DNA of 64,000 nucleotides, taken from NCBI GenBank assembly GCA_947561395.2, contig OX387183.1, positions 39,724,901 to 39,788,900 on the forward strand, in the 5' to 3' direction. How positions within the stretch are numbered: the first letter of the stretch is position 1; every line of letters begins with the position of its first letter. This DNA comes from Buxus sempervirens. Taxonomy: Eukaryota > Streptophyta > Magnoliopsida > Buxales > Buxaceae. Shown here piece after piece: positions 1-11,486 of the stretch. Position numbers and translations under genes: made by a program. Below the pieces are notes generated by a model. The model saw nothing but the letters and a program-made list of their open reading frames with translations, did no database searches and had not been told where the DNA came from.

Positions 1-779
1 CCGTTTCCTTGCAAATGGAATTGAATCCAAACCCTGGAATTCCAGATTTGTGGAACCGATCCCCTTAGCTTCGACCTAATTTCAGCATCCACGTTCACGT
101 ATTTCCCGATTTGGGCATTCGTATCTCTAAATTCAACTTCGCTCTTCGAATTGAAGTGGATTGCTTAGACTATAAAAATTAGAAGCTAGATAGGGAAATA
201 AACTGACCAGGTGTTAGAAGGTGATAACGGCCGATCTGCCCAAGAAGTTCCAAGTCTTTGCCCTCAGTGGAATCCTTTTCGTTCTCGATGTTACTTTCTA
301 GCAGATGCGCCCACTGAGGGCCTAAGGCAGCGAATCTCCTTGTTGTTAGAGCAGCAAGGAGGAAATGCTTGATCGATCGACTGAATTTATAGCGGAACGA
401 GCTCTGTGCATTCCGATCTATTGAATTTATAGCAGAACGAGCTCTGATCGACTGAATATAGCGGAACACGAAAGCCGATTGGTAGTAGCTCTGTGCAATC
501 CCTTATGCTACGTCAAGCTATGCTTGAAACCTCCAAAAGAGAAAAGTAAAGTGCCTTTAACAGCAAGAAGAGCAGTCGGCTGTTTCTGGCCTATGATTCT
601 AAACACTTACCTGATATGGCCTCGATCCCCTGAGACGAATCGACTAATAGGGAAGATGCTGGTTCAGAGGGATAGGTTTCAGACGAAAGAAGATAAATCG
701 TTTTGATCAGAGCAGAAAGAGCGCCTCTGTTTTGATCGTCTATGCTCTTCTGCCTATCTCAGCGGCAGCGGGAAACAGA
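1..779. other. Unassigned sequence, no supported gene
   Basis: No open frame here has recognisable protein similarity; the longest are under 100 codons and look fortuitous. Around 370-480 a short motif (GAATTTATAGC followed by GGAACGAGCTCTG or a close variant) recurs three times, so the stretch holds a degenerate local repeat. It may be the inner part of the CACTA transposon whose end lies at 1012, but that cannot be shown from this window. Confidence 0.4.
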
Positions 780-1012
780 AAGCGCGTATTTAGCGTTAAA
801 GCGGCGAAACTTAACAAATGCCGCAAATATTTTTCTAATTAACGGCGATTTTAAGTGAATGCCACAAATATCTATTTAGGATTTTTTTATTAATGCAAAT
901 ATATTTTCTTTAACGACGAACATTCAAGTATGTCACCATATGATATATATCGCGACACATATTTATGTTTGCCGCAAAATTTGTGTCACTAAAAAATTAA
1001 TTTTTTGTAGTG
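780..1012. mobile_element. Terminal part of a CACTA (En/Spm) DNA transposon
   Basis: Read on the minus strand from 1012, the sequence begins CACTACAAAAAATTAA and runs into TTAGTGACACAAATTTTGC, the usual style of plant CACTA termini: CACTA followed by an A-rich run and a subterminal GTGAC/GCGGC-containing region. Sub-terminal motifs with GCCGCAAATAT and GGCGATTTTAAG recur across the segment in both orientations, as in CACTA subterminal repeats. The matching other end and the 3-bp target duplication (the right flank is CCT) would lie left of the window or have been lost. No transposase is recognisable in the window. Confidence 0.6.
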
Positions 1013-1936
1013 CCTCCATGGGATAATACGAGGGCATCATATGTGAATACAAGAGTTTCTTGCCTAAGTGACACTAGTTTAAAATTTTTTTTTTGAAAAG
1101 CGACCCTGTGTATGTTAATTACATTTGAAAAGTGATCCTTTTCTGCAAAATAAGAATTTTGATGGGGCTATTTTATAAATACAGGCCAAAAAAGACCCTT
1201 TTCATAATTTTCCCTAGTTAAAAATGGTGAGATCTTGGATAGGTTATAAGAGAAATTTTAAGAGATTGTTTCCTAAATAATAAAACAAATATTTTGCTTG
1301 GTGTTCCCTACTTAATATCTTCTAAAATAATAAATTTATCATTAAGATAAATTACAGATTCAAAAAATATAGAGATAAACCTATCTATTATGATCTGTGT
1401 CTTTAATACAACATCAATTTAGAAAATATTTGGAATAAATTACCTTATTATATGGCTTAATAACTGTAATGGACCCTGTAATTAAACTATTTGGGTTAAA
1501 AAGTTTAAAAGAAAAAATAAATGAAAATATAAATACTAATTGTACAACCGATATTGATAGAGTTAAAATATTATTTAAAACTCAAATGATAATAAATTAG
1601 CAAATAAAAATGAGTTAGTTAAAAATATATGCGAGTAATACGAACTGATCCATCATTGAATATCAATAATAACAAGAGATGAAAATAATTAATAACTACT
1701 AGTATGTTATCAGAGTCAATGATGCACAATGATGCACTGGAAAAGTCTTCAACGAATATTTAATATTTTTAAGTAAAGAAAAATAGATAATTTTGATATT
1801 TTAGCTTGATGTAAGTTGACTTACTGTTATCTACACTACATATAAAGAGAATATAGGCTTGGGAAGCGTGCTTATATTTTGGTCGGTAGCTTTGTCTTTG
1901 TCATTTTTCACTTTCCAAAAGATATTCTTTAACATA
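1013..1936. other. AT-rich intergenic sequence between CACTA end and element A
   Basis: No gene is visible. There is an A/T-rich stretch with many short homopolymer runs and a weak duplicated motif (AAAAGCGACCC near 1096 and AAAAGTGATCC near 1128). The last five bases before 1937 (ACATA) form the left target-site duplication of element A. Confidence 0.5.
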
Positions 1937-2286
1937 TGTTTACATTCGTCATAGCTCGGCAAATGAAAGAGAGCCACGAGACACCTATGTGGACTAACCT
2001 CACCAGAGAAGGCCACGTCAACGTCTACATGGGCTAGACACACGACCAAAGCCATGTAAGCACATATAACAGGAAAACTGTTCTCTTACATTTAAGGGAT
2101 GACATCACTGTCAATACAGAATTGACCACTGAGATCATGTGGATAGGCAACAATGGACGAGGAAGTTATTTGTTAAAGATTGTGGCAAGCGGTTATCTTA
2201 CACAGACGAAAGGGAACAGATGGATAACTCTCGGAACAAACATAGAGTTCATGCAAACATGGGTTGGTACAACCGTTAGAATTCGG

Positions 2287-2296
2287 CTATAAAAGG
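2287..2296 (+). promoter_or_regulatory. TATA box of the element A 5' LTR
   Basis: CTATAAAAGG, conserved unchanged at 35677-35686 in the 3' LTR, sits 350 bases into the LTR, a usual position for the U3 promoter. Transcription of the element would start about 30 bases downstream. This is an inference from the motif only. Confidence 0.65.
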
Positions 2297-2533
2297 CACA
2301 GTCGTAAAGAGCTCAAGGACGACCTCCATTCAATCGCAATCGGTTATTATGATTATAACTTGATCATCCGTGATCTCTATCTAGTCTCCTACATCCAAAC
2401 TGTAGCAAGAAATGATAATTTAGGACTCCTTTCATTGTTTCCTGTCGTAGTGGTACTTCAGGTTACTATTTACTCCGATTGAAGTAAAGACCCTGCCACC
2501 GGCAACGAGGTTGCGGCCGCTCCTGACTCCTAG

Positions 2534-2711
2534 TCCTGTACTCCAATTCCAGCTACAGGATTACTAGCAGCCGGTCCCGAAACCATCTTTGGACAAGCCA
2601 GGTGATTGTCGGAACATTGGCTAAGTAGTATTCCTGGGTGAACCTCTAAATTAATTCTGTTAATAGACGCTCCCTACTTCCTTTTCTTATACTCCGATTA
2701 CGGCTATAAGG
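2534..2711 (+). promoter_or_regulatory. Paired stem-loops with a shared 13-base loop in the LTR
   Basis: The first is TCCTGTA, a 13-base loop, then TACAGGA (2534-2560). The second has a stem of about 6 to 7 pairs ending CTTATA, a similar 13-base loop CTCCGATTACGGC, then TATAAG. In the 3' LTR the second stem is a perfect CCTTATA / TATAAGG (36075-36101) and the first loop reads CTCCGAGTACGGC (35931-35943). Loops match while stems differ but still pair, which suggests RNA structure in the transcribed LTR. Confidence 0.55.
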
Positions 2712-3102
2712 TCAGGGAAGGCTGGTATAGTCAACCCAGTTGATTTTCTTTTATTTTATTTCCTTTTGAATTACTTGAGGATTTGTTGTAATCAACTGTT
2801 GCATTTCTGGCGATCGATATCTAAATAAAGTACTTTCTTATTGCCTACTGCCGTTTTCAAACACGAATAAGAACCCAAACAAAGACCGAACCCCTTGTCT
2901 TCATTCTCTCATTTGATCAGTTTTATTACAGGTGACTTGCAGTACGGCTAAACCGATGTCGGTTTAGATTTGGAACAGGTGCTCGGGGTCAGAATCCGAC
3001 TCGAAGTGTTGTATCGATAGATATTGGCACGCCTGCACAAAGACACATCATCCCCACGACCACGTGTTGAGCTCGGACCAATTTGGGAGCAACATCCTTT
3101 TT

Positions 3103-3120
3103 TGGCACGCCCGATGGGAC
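3103..3120 (+). promoter_or_regulatory. Primer-binding site of element A
   Basis: TGGCACGCCCGATGGGAC begins eight bases after the LTR end. The TGG start is what pairs with the CCA tail of a tRNA primer. I do not assign the tRNA with certainty. The same place after the 3' LTR has unrelated sequence, which confirms the LTR boundary. Confidence 0.7.
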
Positions 3121-3143
3121 CTGTCATCTTTGAAAGGGCAGTA

Positions 3144-4061
3144 ATGATAATAAGAAGTACTCGAAATATGGATAATATGATGCCAGAAGAACATATCGAA
3201 CCACAGGTAAATCCTACCCTTGTACCAAAAATTCCGGTTGAAAGACCTTCAAATCCGCCAAAAAATGGACATCATATCCAGGACATACAGGGTCTCAGCC
3301 AACAAATGGTAGGGTTTGGCCAAGGACTTAACAAGCTTTCCACTGATAACGGTAGAATTTTAGCTGCGTTACATGAGGGATTTTCAACGATAGCCAAACC
3401 GGCCTTGGTGGATGAACGAGTTGAATCGACTGCCTCTGGCTCAAATGCCCAAGGAAGACCAATTATTATGGAACAACCACCACCCGTAAACCCGGGGGAC
3501 AACGGACGAAAAAGGATTGCCGGCAATAATGTTGGTGGATAGAAATCCCTCCTGCTATCCCAGCTCCTGTTAATGCGCCTCCTCCTGAGGCACACGTAGG
3601 GGGCAACAGGAAATGCATGAAAATCATAGGGAAGAGATGGGCTTGAGAAATATGGCCATGAACCGAAACTATATCCAAAATTTGGGGTGGATAGAAATCC
3701 CTCCTGCTATCCCAGCTCCTGTTAATGCGCCTTCTCCTGAGGCACACGTAAGGGGGCAACGGGAAATGCATGAAAATCATAGGGAAGAGATGGGCTTGAG
3801 AAAAATGGCCATGAAACAAAATTATATCCAAAATTTAGTTCAGGAAATAGTCGGAGATCCCTATCACCGACGGATGACCAGACTGGTCTACTGAAAACCA
3901 TACCTGGCTTGGATATACCATCAATTTGAGTTTCTTAGGGGATACAAAATTCCAGAATTCACCCTATTTTCGGGTGAAGATCACCAATCCACTATAGAGC
4001 ACATTGGCCGGTTCACAGTACAGTGCCAGGAGGCTTCCAGCAATGACTTCCTTAAACTAAG
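3144..4061 (+). pseudogene. Element A gag remnant, first segment
   Basis: The frame carries a low-complexity Gag-type N-terminus (MIIRSTRNMDNMM, Pro-rich, many Asn/Gln) and, at 3940-4061, a stretch resembling the Gag core of Tat elements (Phe-Ser-Gly-Glu-Asp near an Ile-Glu-His-Ile-Gly-Arg-Phe). A 152-bp tandem duplication lies inside. The coding sequence is broken and stops at the insertion of a solo LTR at 4062. Gag is the structural protein of the virus-like particle. Confidence 0.7.
3534..3837 (+). repeat. Two-copy 152-bp tandem duplication in gag
   Basis: Both copies begin GGTGGATAGAAATCCC (3534 and 3686) and end in ATCCAAAATTT. They differ at several bases, so the duplication is not recent. 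Each copy encodes a Pro-Ala-rich peptide followed by a His-Glu-Asn-His-Arg-Glu-Glu motif. Confidence 0.85.
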
Positions 4062-4615
4062 TGTTAGCACCTCATTTTTGCACCCCTAAAAGTGCAAAAA
4101 ATAAAATTTTAATTAAAAAGTCAAACCCTGAAGGGCCAAAAATTTGACTTTTCAATTTGGAGCAAATTAACCACATACTTCTTCACATTGAAAAGGAAAT
4201 TCCGATACGATTCCAATGAAACTGAGTTTGCTCAAATCGGAGTCCGGATGAAGAAAATATGAGCCGGTCAAACTTGAAGGGAATAGAAATTGGCTTTCTG
4301 CTAAAACCCGAGTCTGCTGCCAAACTTTAGCTTAGTAGATAGATAATTCTGAGCTGATTCCAATGCCATTAAGTTTGCTAAAATCGGACATCATATAAAA
4401 AAGTTATGGCAATTCTTTCAGAAAAACTGCTTGTGTGGCGAAAAAGGAGAAAAGGACAAAGAAAATAAAAATCTTGATTAAAATAATAATATTTATTAAA
4501 ATATCTTATTTTCATAATCATAATAAATCAAAAATAAAAGGAAAAATCGGATAAAAATCCGAAATCTCACCAAATTTAACAAAGGTTTGAAATCCAGCAT
4601 TTTTAAAATGTGCGC

Positions 4616-4793
4616 GACCGCACTTTATGTGCGGTCAAGTCATGACCGCACATATAGTGTGGTATTGATCTTATCTGCATCGCTAGCTGTCCCTAGCTGT
4701 GCCACAGCTGGCGGATTCGCACAGATTGCACACGTTTTAAACGCGACCACATTTGAAGTGCGGTCAAAGCGGAACCGCATTTAAAGTGCGGTT
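4616..4793 (+). promoter_or_regulatory. Heptamer-grid inverted-word array of T1, upstream of its TATA box
   Basis: GACCGCA at 4616 and 4644 and AACCGCA at 4773 alternate with reverse-complement words (TGCGGTC 4630 and 4759, TGCGGTT 4787). Every word is 7 bases and every spacer 7 bases. The array ends 15 bases before the TATA motif CTATAAATAGG at 4808. A second, decayed array with the same word lies at 8414-8462 (AACCGCA 8414, TGCAGTC 8456). Confidence 0.8.
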
Positions 4794-4807
4794 CCGAAAA
4801 TTTTTGC

Positions 4808-4818
4808 CTATAAATAGG
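4808..4818 (+). promoter_or_regulatory. TATA box of T1
   Basis: CTATAAATAGG directly follows the word array. The equivalent motif occurs after the arrays in T2 (minus strand, 7151-7160) and T5 (about 45776). Confidence 0.65.
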
Positions 4819-6255
4819 TGTCCACCCCCCATTGTTTAGGAGGCCTCTTATGCCCTCTCGACCCCCTGTCTCTCCGACGACCAGCGACCGTCCAATACCA
4901 TCCTCCATCACTCCAACCTACTTTAATCCCCAAAATACCCTTCCAAAACTCCCCTTTTGATCCTTTTCTTTGATTTTTTACACACTAAAACACCAAAAGA
5001 GCCAATTTGTGGAGTAGGAGGAGCTTTCGTACTCCTGTCCACATCAACAAGAGGACCACAAACCATCCAAATCGAAAGGTAATATCAATGTGAGCTTTCT
5101 GTTGGTTTTGTGTTTGACATATACAAGAATCAAGTTGTTTTAAGCAAGATTTCTTTTTAATTATATTTAGATCTTCTTCTTTGTTGTTATAGTCTCACCT
5201 TTTGCTTCTTTTGTGCATGCCATGAGATCCCCTTGGTAAGAAGGGGATCTCCATACGAAAGGATGGGAGGATGAGGGCCCTTGTTCAATATAAAAGGTCT
5301 ATTGTGGATCACTTTAGATCATTTTTTACTGTTGATTTATCTTTCATTTCAAGAGGAGTTTGTCCTCTTCTTAGTCTCCTTTGTACCCCGAATTAACTCT
5401 CCCCTCTTTCCTTTCTCTTAGTTAGAATTATTTATCATTTTCTTGTTTATATGGTTATGATTTTAGCATCTTGTCTTTTGGCTTCTCTCAGGATTCATCA
5501 TCATGTATGTTTAGCATCATATCCACTGTGCGCACCTAAAATCGATCTAGATCGCACATCGGGAGCACTTTCAGTGCGTGCCTTAGGACTTTCGGAGTCG
5601 CCACTGCCTGAGAGGTGCAGGCAGACACGGTGTTTGCCCTATTCGGGTCTAGGTTTGGTCTGCGGCTTTTCAAAGTTCTAGCTAAGTCCTCGGTTACGTC
5701 CGGGGAAGTCCGAAGACACCCCGGCCCGCCCTGTCGGTTTGACGGGTCCCTCGGGTCTCCCTGGTTTTTGAGTCAAGTTCACCCTTCCTAAACCAACATG
5801 CTGCTTTATTTGGTCTGGTGGGGCCCTCTGAAGGTGTGGGTCCCTTTTACTTTAATTTTATCTTCTTATTTAATGAAGTGGGTCGGACCCGGGTCCCGTT
5901 GGAAGACCCGTGGGTTGCCATGGTTGGGCTTGAGGCCCAGTGGGGTTATTGGGTAACCCCTTTGGTTATTTTATTCATTTACAACTTTTTTGGGCTTAAT
6001 GGGCTTGGAATGGGCCCATGAGCCAAAGTCAAGTGGCCTTGGGCCCGTTTATTAAAAACGGGCCCGGTTTGGGCCGGTCAAAATGTGGGCCACTCAAGTG
6101 GGCCCAAGATGAGTCTTGGTGGGCCCATCTAGGCCCACAGTCCACAAATGGGCTAAAAATAGCCCAAACAACATACTGAGTCGGGTCAAGTTGATTCGGA
6201 TCGGAACAGATCCAACCAGGTCAGAAAATTGCATTCTTAAGTTATTTTTAAACCT

Positions 6256-6360
6256 GCCCGTGTTTGCTATACGGGCTGCTCTTGCCCGTAAATGTAAATC
6301 GGTTCGGGCTTGCCCGTACCGTAAATACGGGCATGCCCGAACCGTACTGAGTTTACGGGT
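6256..6360. promoter_or_regulatory. Second heptamer-grid word array of T2
   Basis: A continuous run of 15 seven-base blocks. Words GCCCGTG (6256), GCCCGTA (6284, 6312) and AACCGTA (6340) alternate with TACGGGC (6270, 6326), ATCGGTT (6298) and TACGGGT (6354), each separated by exactly seven bases. It uses the same GCCCGTA word as the TATA-proximal array of this LTR at 7174-7360. Confidence 0.85.
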
Positions 6361-7173
6361 GCACCCAACTTTGCATTTTTTATGCCAATTCCGCTTGGGA
6401 TCCATTCCGTGGCCTATTTGGAGTGTTCTGCAATGTCCGTTGGGGTTTGAAATGTCCTCACAGCAACATAGGAGTCCACTTCTTGGCCATGTTCTTCTTC
6501 TTTTCTTCTTCCTTCTTCTTTTGCATTGTCCAAAGATGTAAGCTTTCTTTTTACTTCTATCATCACCGTTATTAAGAAGGAAAGGGAGAGAATTTACAGG
6601 GGTTCATGGGAAGATTTAAGGAGACAATTCATTCTTTAAATAGACACAAGAACCGGCTTTATGCCATTTTGGACATTTTCTAAGTCTTTTATGGAACTAC
6701 TCTTCTCCCATGGATTCCCACCTTATGTGAGAATTCTCATGACATGCCAAACACAATAAACAAGTTAGAAATACAACTAGAAGATGAGAAAAGAAACAAA
6801 AGGATTAGAAGAAATTCCCAAGATTAGCTTATTTGAATACAATGTAGCAAGAATACTTACAGTGTCTCTTCTCACTTGTTTTTTGGTGAGTTATGGATCT
6901 TTGATGATTTCGGCAGCGCTTCCGGGTCCCGTTGAATTCTTTGAATCGAATTTGAAAGAGGTTCGATGGGTTATTTGTGCTTGCAAGGTAAAATGGGAAG
7001 GTTTGGCAGCATTTCAGGGGTATTTTGGGTATTTGACGTATGGGTATTGGAGTGGCAGGACTTGGGCAGGGGTTGGACGTGTAAAACGTCAAGGAGGAGA
7101 GGGTGGAAGGCCTTGGGACTTGGCTTCTTCAAATGAGGGGGGTGGCCTCTCTATTTATAGGCAAAATTTTCGT

Positions 7174-7360
7174 GCCCGTATTTGAAGTACGGGCATGCCT
7201 TGCCCGTAATTCAAATACGGGCGAAAAACGCACATTTCCAAATTTCGCAAAATCGGCCATACGGGATGCGTGTCCCGCCGTACAGCAACGCGTGTCTTCT
7301 TCCAGAAGCTTGCCCATATTTGAAATACGGGCATGCCTTGCCCGTAATTGAAACACGGTC
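7174..7360. promoter_or_regulatory. TATA-proximal heptamer-grid word array of T2
   Basis: Two blocks on the grid: GCCCGTA 7174, TACGGGC 7188, GCCCGTA 7202, TACGGGC 7216; then GCCCATA 7312, TACGGGC 7326, GCCCGTA 7340, CACGGTC 7354. All spacers are seven bases. The minus-strand TATA motif (CTATTTATAG read on plus at 7151) lies 14 bases beyond, so the array sits just upstream of the promoter. Confidence 0.85.
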
Positions 7361-9238
7361 CAGCACGTTTTTAAAATGTCTGGATTTCAAACCTTTATTC
7401 AATTCGGTTTTTTGCAAGATTTTCATTCGATTTTCCGATTATTTTATTAAAAAGCGAGATTCTCTTTATTAAAATATTAATAAACACATTTATTTTATTT
7501 ATTTTGTTGGTTCATTCCATTTTTTACTGCCTTTTTGCCACATGGGCAGTTTTTCTGAAACTTCAACTGCTCATAACTTCTTCATCCGGTGTCCGATTTC
7601 AGCAAACTTAGTGTCGTTGGAACCGGCTTGGAACCCACTATCCACTAGGATCAAATTGGGTATTTGAATCGGGGTCGAGCAAAAGTCAACTTTTCACCCC
7701 CAGAAGTTTGACCGGCTCATAACTTCCTCATCCGGACTCCGATTCCAATAAACTTAGTTGTGTTGGAACCGTGTCGAAATGAAATTTTTAATGAGATGAA
7801 GTTTGATGGTCAAATTCACTTGAATCAAAAATTCAATTTTTTGGCCCCCTCAGGGTTTGACTTTTTAATTGAAATTTTCATTTTCTTCATTTTTTGGGGT
7901 GCAAAAATCAGGTGCTAACATCCACCATCCTAGTGCACACATGTATATCACTTGCGCATCTCCGTATTCTTGTATAGATATAAGTAAAGAGCATGCATAG
8001 GTCTACCTTAGAGTCTTTGTTTTGTTATTTACACCCATGAGAAATATTACCTACAGCATGTTGTGCACTTGTTTAGATCATATCACACGCATACACGAAT
8101 CACATCATTAAAGCAGGATCAAAGTTATCTTGCTTCATTCCGTAATCCGTTTTCATAAGTTTTTTTATGTGAATACACATGCATATTTATCATTGGTGAT
8201 AGCTTCATCTATTTGTGTGTGGTTTGGATACTTATTGATGAGTGGGAATTCTTCCTATTTTGAAGATCCCATAAGAAGGGCCTCTTTGAGTAAAATTGAA
8301 GCTTTTAAATCACCGTGTATATGTTCTGAAGCTCACGGCAGTTGGCGGCCGTCCTAGAGAGCCAGACGAGCCAGACCCAACAAAGATTTCTGCCATCTTT
8401 GAATTCCGAGCCGAACCGCATTGGTTCTGAGATTCTGCCCAATCCACATTGTATATGCAGTCAAGTTTTGTAAATAATTAAAAAATCAATTTTCTTTGAC
8501 CCAGTTGGACCCAATCCGACCTGTTTCGATGCAGTCTGATCCTATTGGGTCTTTGGGGTTGACCCAAGCCCATTTTGAGATAGTGGGCCCATTTGGGCCC
8601 ACCAAGGCTTTGTGGGCCTTCCAACGGGGCCCACACGTAATCCAGCCCACACCAGGGTCTATTTGCTAATGGATCCCAAGGCCACCAGGTTAATTGCCCA
8701 TGGGCCTCCCCAAGCCCATTGGGCCTTTAAAAATCTTTAACCCACTTAACTTGTATGATTAAATTAATTCAAAACCAAAAAAACCAAATCCAATAAGGGT
8801 TACCCAATAACCCTGACTGGGCCATGGGCTTAAGCCCAACTCGAATTCCAATGGGCCTTCCAACAGGGCCCATATCCGACCCACTTAACCGAAAGAAGAT
8901 AAAAAGATAAAATCAATTTAAGGGGACCTACACCTTCAGTGGTCCCCACCAGACCAAATAAAAATACATGCTAGATTAGGACAGGGTGAGATAGTTGACT
9001 CAAAACTAGGGAGACCCGAGGGACCCGTCAAATCGATGGGGCGGGCTAGGGTGTCTTTGGACTTCCCCAGATGTAACCGAGAACTTAGCCAGAGTCTCTA
9101 GAAAGCCGCAGACCAATTACAATAGACCTGAATAGGTACCTCGGTGTCTGCCTACACCCCATCAGGTAGTGGCAACTCCGATAGTCCCGAGGCACGCATC
9201 CCACATGCGCCTCGTCGTGCGAAAAATAGGTGCGCACA

Positions 9239-11480
9239 CTATGGTTGTTTGAGAATTCATTGACCGGACAAGCCTTTACTTGGTACATCACGTTGCCAGC
9301 TAATTCTGTTGTAAATTGGGCAACGATGGAGGAAAAGTTTCACTCTCAGTTTTATCGAATAGAGCCTGAAGTGACCATGGTTGATCTTGCTTGACTGAGA
9401 CAACAACCAGGGGAATCGGTTGATAAGTATATTGCACGATTCAAGCACCTAAAGAACAAATGCCGAATTCTGTTACCCGAATCGGAATTTGTGAATTTAG
9501 CCTTGAACAGATTAGACTTTGAATTTCGAAAGAAGTTTGAAGGTGAACAATTTGAGGACTTATTTGAATTATCAGCTAGAGCCACCAAATATGAATGGCT
9601 CTTACAAGAGGATAAGGAAAAGAAAGCTTCATCCTATGGTTTATATTACAAAGACCCTAACTTTGAGTTAGGGATTGTAGAGGCCATCAGAAAACAACCA
9701 ATGACTTGCCCGATATTGCTCCGAAAATCTAAGGATGCCGGAGAATCAAAGGCTGTGAATACCTTCAGCCAAAACTATTCATTCGATATAAATCGAACGG
9801 CAGAGATATTTGATTATCTTTTGAAAAATGGATTTTTTCGATTTACTAGAGACCATCCATTTGTTCTGGCCAACATAGTGGTTAAGGGCAAATATTGTAA
9901 ATGGCATGGATTAAAAACTCACTAAACTAATGAATGTACTGTGTTACGAAATGTGATACAGGAAAACATTAACAAGGGCCTTTTGAAATTTTTGGAGCCG
10001 GAAGAAGAACAAATGCAGGTGGACACACAGCTGTTTCCGAAGAATCTACTGGTCAATATGGTGTCTATAGGATTCCTGAAAAGAACCCCTGCAAGGAAAA
10101 TTGATCTGAACAAGCCCCCTTCTAAAGAAATAAAGGACTAGCCATCACCACGTTTTCGACCAAATCTACGACCAAGAGATTATTGGCGATACCCGGTTAC
10201 TGAAGCTCAAGCTTGGCACAACGAAAGGCATGATGTGATTTGGGGAGAATGGTGGCACAAGCCAAGACCGTTTTGTGGTAATGATGCACATATCAAAGGA
10301 AAACAGAGGCCGCTCAACATCCTCCCGTTTTTCATCTACAAGGGACACAGATGCCAATAGATCAAAGGTGACTTTAGAATCCTCTAAGGATGCTCTTTTA
10401 GGGTTAAGTTTAACACCCAAACTATCGCCAAAAGAAGGGAAGGCATCGGAAATCCTCTGTAGTGAATGCAATCGAAAGATATCAACTAGTCCTCGCCACC
10501 CACAGGTTGGCAGAGGAAAATCCTTATCATCATGCTACCAAGCGCAAAACTTGGGGGCAAGAAGGCAACCTGACTTTTCACCAATGATCCAGAGTTCTAG
10601 GTGGTCGCTGACCAGAACGGCGTCTACATATAGCACAAATAAGACAAGTTGGAAGGGAGATTTTCTAACTTATGACAAAGAGATGATGGTAAAAGGGAAT
10701 AATCCCAGGATGGTAAAACCTCCTCTCATTAAGATTGGCCATTGGAAAAAACTAACACACCCCAAATTTCCTTCTTGTTCACAGGAAGAAGTTGCAGCCA
10801 TGACAAGAACTCAAAAGAGGCGATGGCAGTGACAACAGGCCAGTTGGCATCAGGAGCAGAGTTCGAGGTCATCTCGGGCCTATAAATATTCTCAGTTCAC
10901 AGCCAGGAAGTCTACTCCTAAACTACTAAAAGTCAAGAAGAGTCCGCCACACAAGACACCTTTTATTCCGGAGATAATACCGGATCCCATCCCTAACAGA
11001 ACATCCCCGACAACTGAGAAGTCTTTTTTTGAAGAAGACTTGGTCGATAATTTTGCAGGAGGGGATGAAGAGCAGTTACTGATAGACCAGATGTTGGCAG
11101 AATATAGCAAAATGTCAACACAATCAATGGAGGAGATGCCGAATGAAATGGTGCTTGAGCCCCTGGAAACTAAGGGATACGATTCACCGAAAACTCCAAC
11201 ACCAATGAGTGACGGCGCTTCACTGCCAGAAATTTGTTTTGGATGAATGCCATTAATTCCGTTAGATTGTCATATGGTTTTTATCTTACCAATAACATTT
11301 GAAGCGAACATGGAATTGCCAAGGTTAGAAGAGATAAGTAAGGAAGGGAACCCTACAGCATTATACATGGTTGATCCAGACCAGCTTGAATCCACCAGAG
11401 AAAACCAAGAACCGGCCACTGGCGAGCAAGTCGGCCCAGTTGAAAAGGTAAGCTTTACTAAACCAACAAAAGCTATGACT
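9239..11480 (+). pseudogene. Element A gag remnant, second segment, and gag-protease linker
   Basis: From 9239 the translation shows the conserved Tat Gag core (Leu-Thr-Gly near Thr-Trp-Tyr, then Phe-His-Ser-Gln-Phe-Tyr) followed by the Asp-Leu-Ala...Leu-Lys-Asn-Lys-Cys-Arg region and a charged Glu/Lys-rich tail. The longest remaining open stretch is 9491-9925 (144 codons). Beyond about 10150 the sequence is polar and weakly conserved and links to protease. The reading is broken at several points. No canonical CCHC knuckle was identified by eye. Confidence 0.65.
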
Positions 11481-11486
11481 TGACAT

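Larger units (their letters stand above)
1937..3094 (+). repeat. 5' LTR of element A
   Basis: It matches 35327-36484 over its whole length (both 1158 bp). It starts TGTTTACATTCG and ends GGGAGCAACA, followed eight bases later by the primer-binding site. It holds a TATA box (2287-2296), and two stem-loops at 2534-2560 and about 2684-2711 that share a loop sequence. The region of about 2730-2900 is T-rich with an AATAAAG motif at about 2823, a plausible polyadenylation signal. Confidence 0.92.
5527..7920 (-). repeat. Solo LTR T2 (same family as T1), minus orientation, inside T1
   Basis: The minus strand starts TGTTAGCACCTG at 7920 and ends GGTGCGCACA at 5527. Exact 5-bp target duplications TCCAC lie at 5522-5526 and 7921-7925. 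Length is 2394 bp. Being inserted in opposite orientation into its own family, it makes two long inverted repeats with T1 (4062-5526 against 7920 downward; 5527 upward against 9238 downward). TATA motif on the minus strand at 7151-7160. Confidence 0.92.
4062..9238 (+). repeat. Solo LTR T1 (Tat/Ogre-type), plus orientation, hosting solo LTR T2
   Basis: It starts TGTTAGCACCTC and ends GGTGCGCACA, flanked by CTAAG (4057-4061) and CTATG (9239-9243), a target duplication with one mismatch. The gag reading resumes directly after it, so the site was an ordinary retroviral-type insertion and no internal part remains: a solo LTR left by LTR-LTR recombination. Without T2 it is about 2.78 kb. It belongs to the same family as the LTR of element C (45148-47586), which identifies it as Tat/Ogre-type. 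It has a TATA box at 4808-4818 and word arrays at 4616-4793 and 8414-8462. Confidence 0.88.

Noticed and set aside
479-706. 75-codon open frame near the left edge
   Set aside because: No recognisable domain, no coding signature; probably fortuitous.
6094-6541. Opposing open frames of 103 and 141 codons
   Set aside because: They overlap the inverted-word array of T2 on both strands and have no protein similarity.
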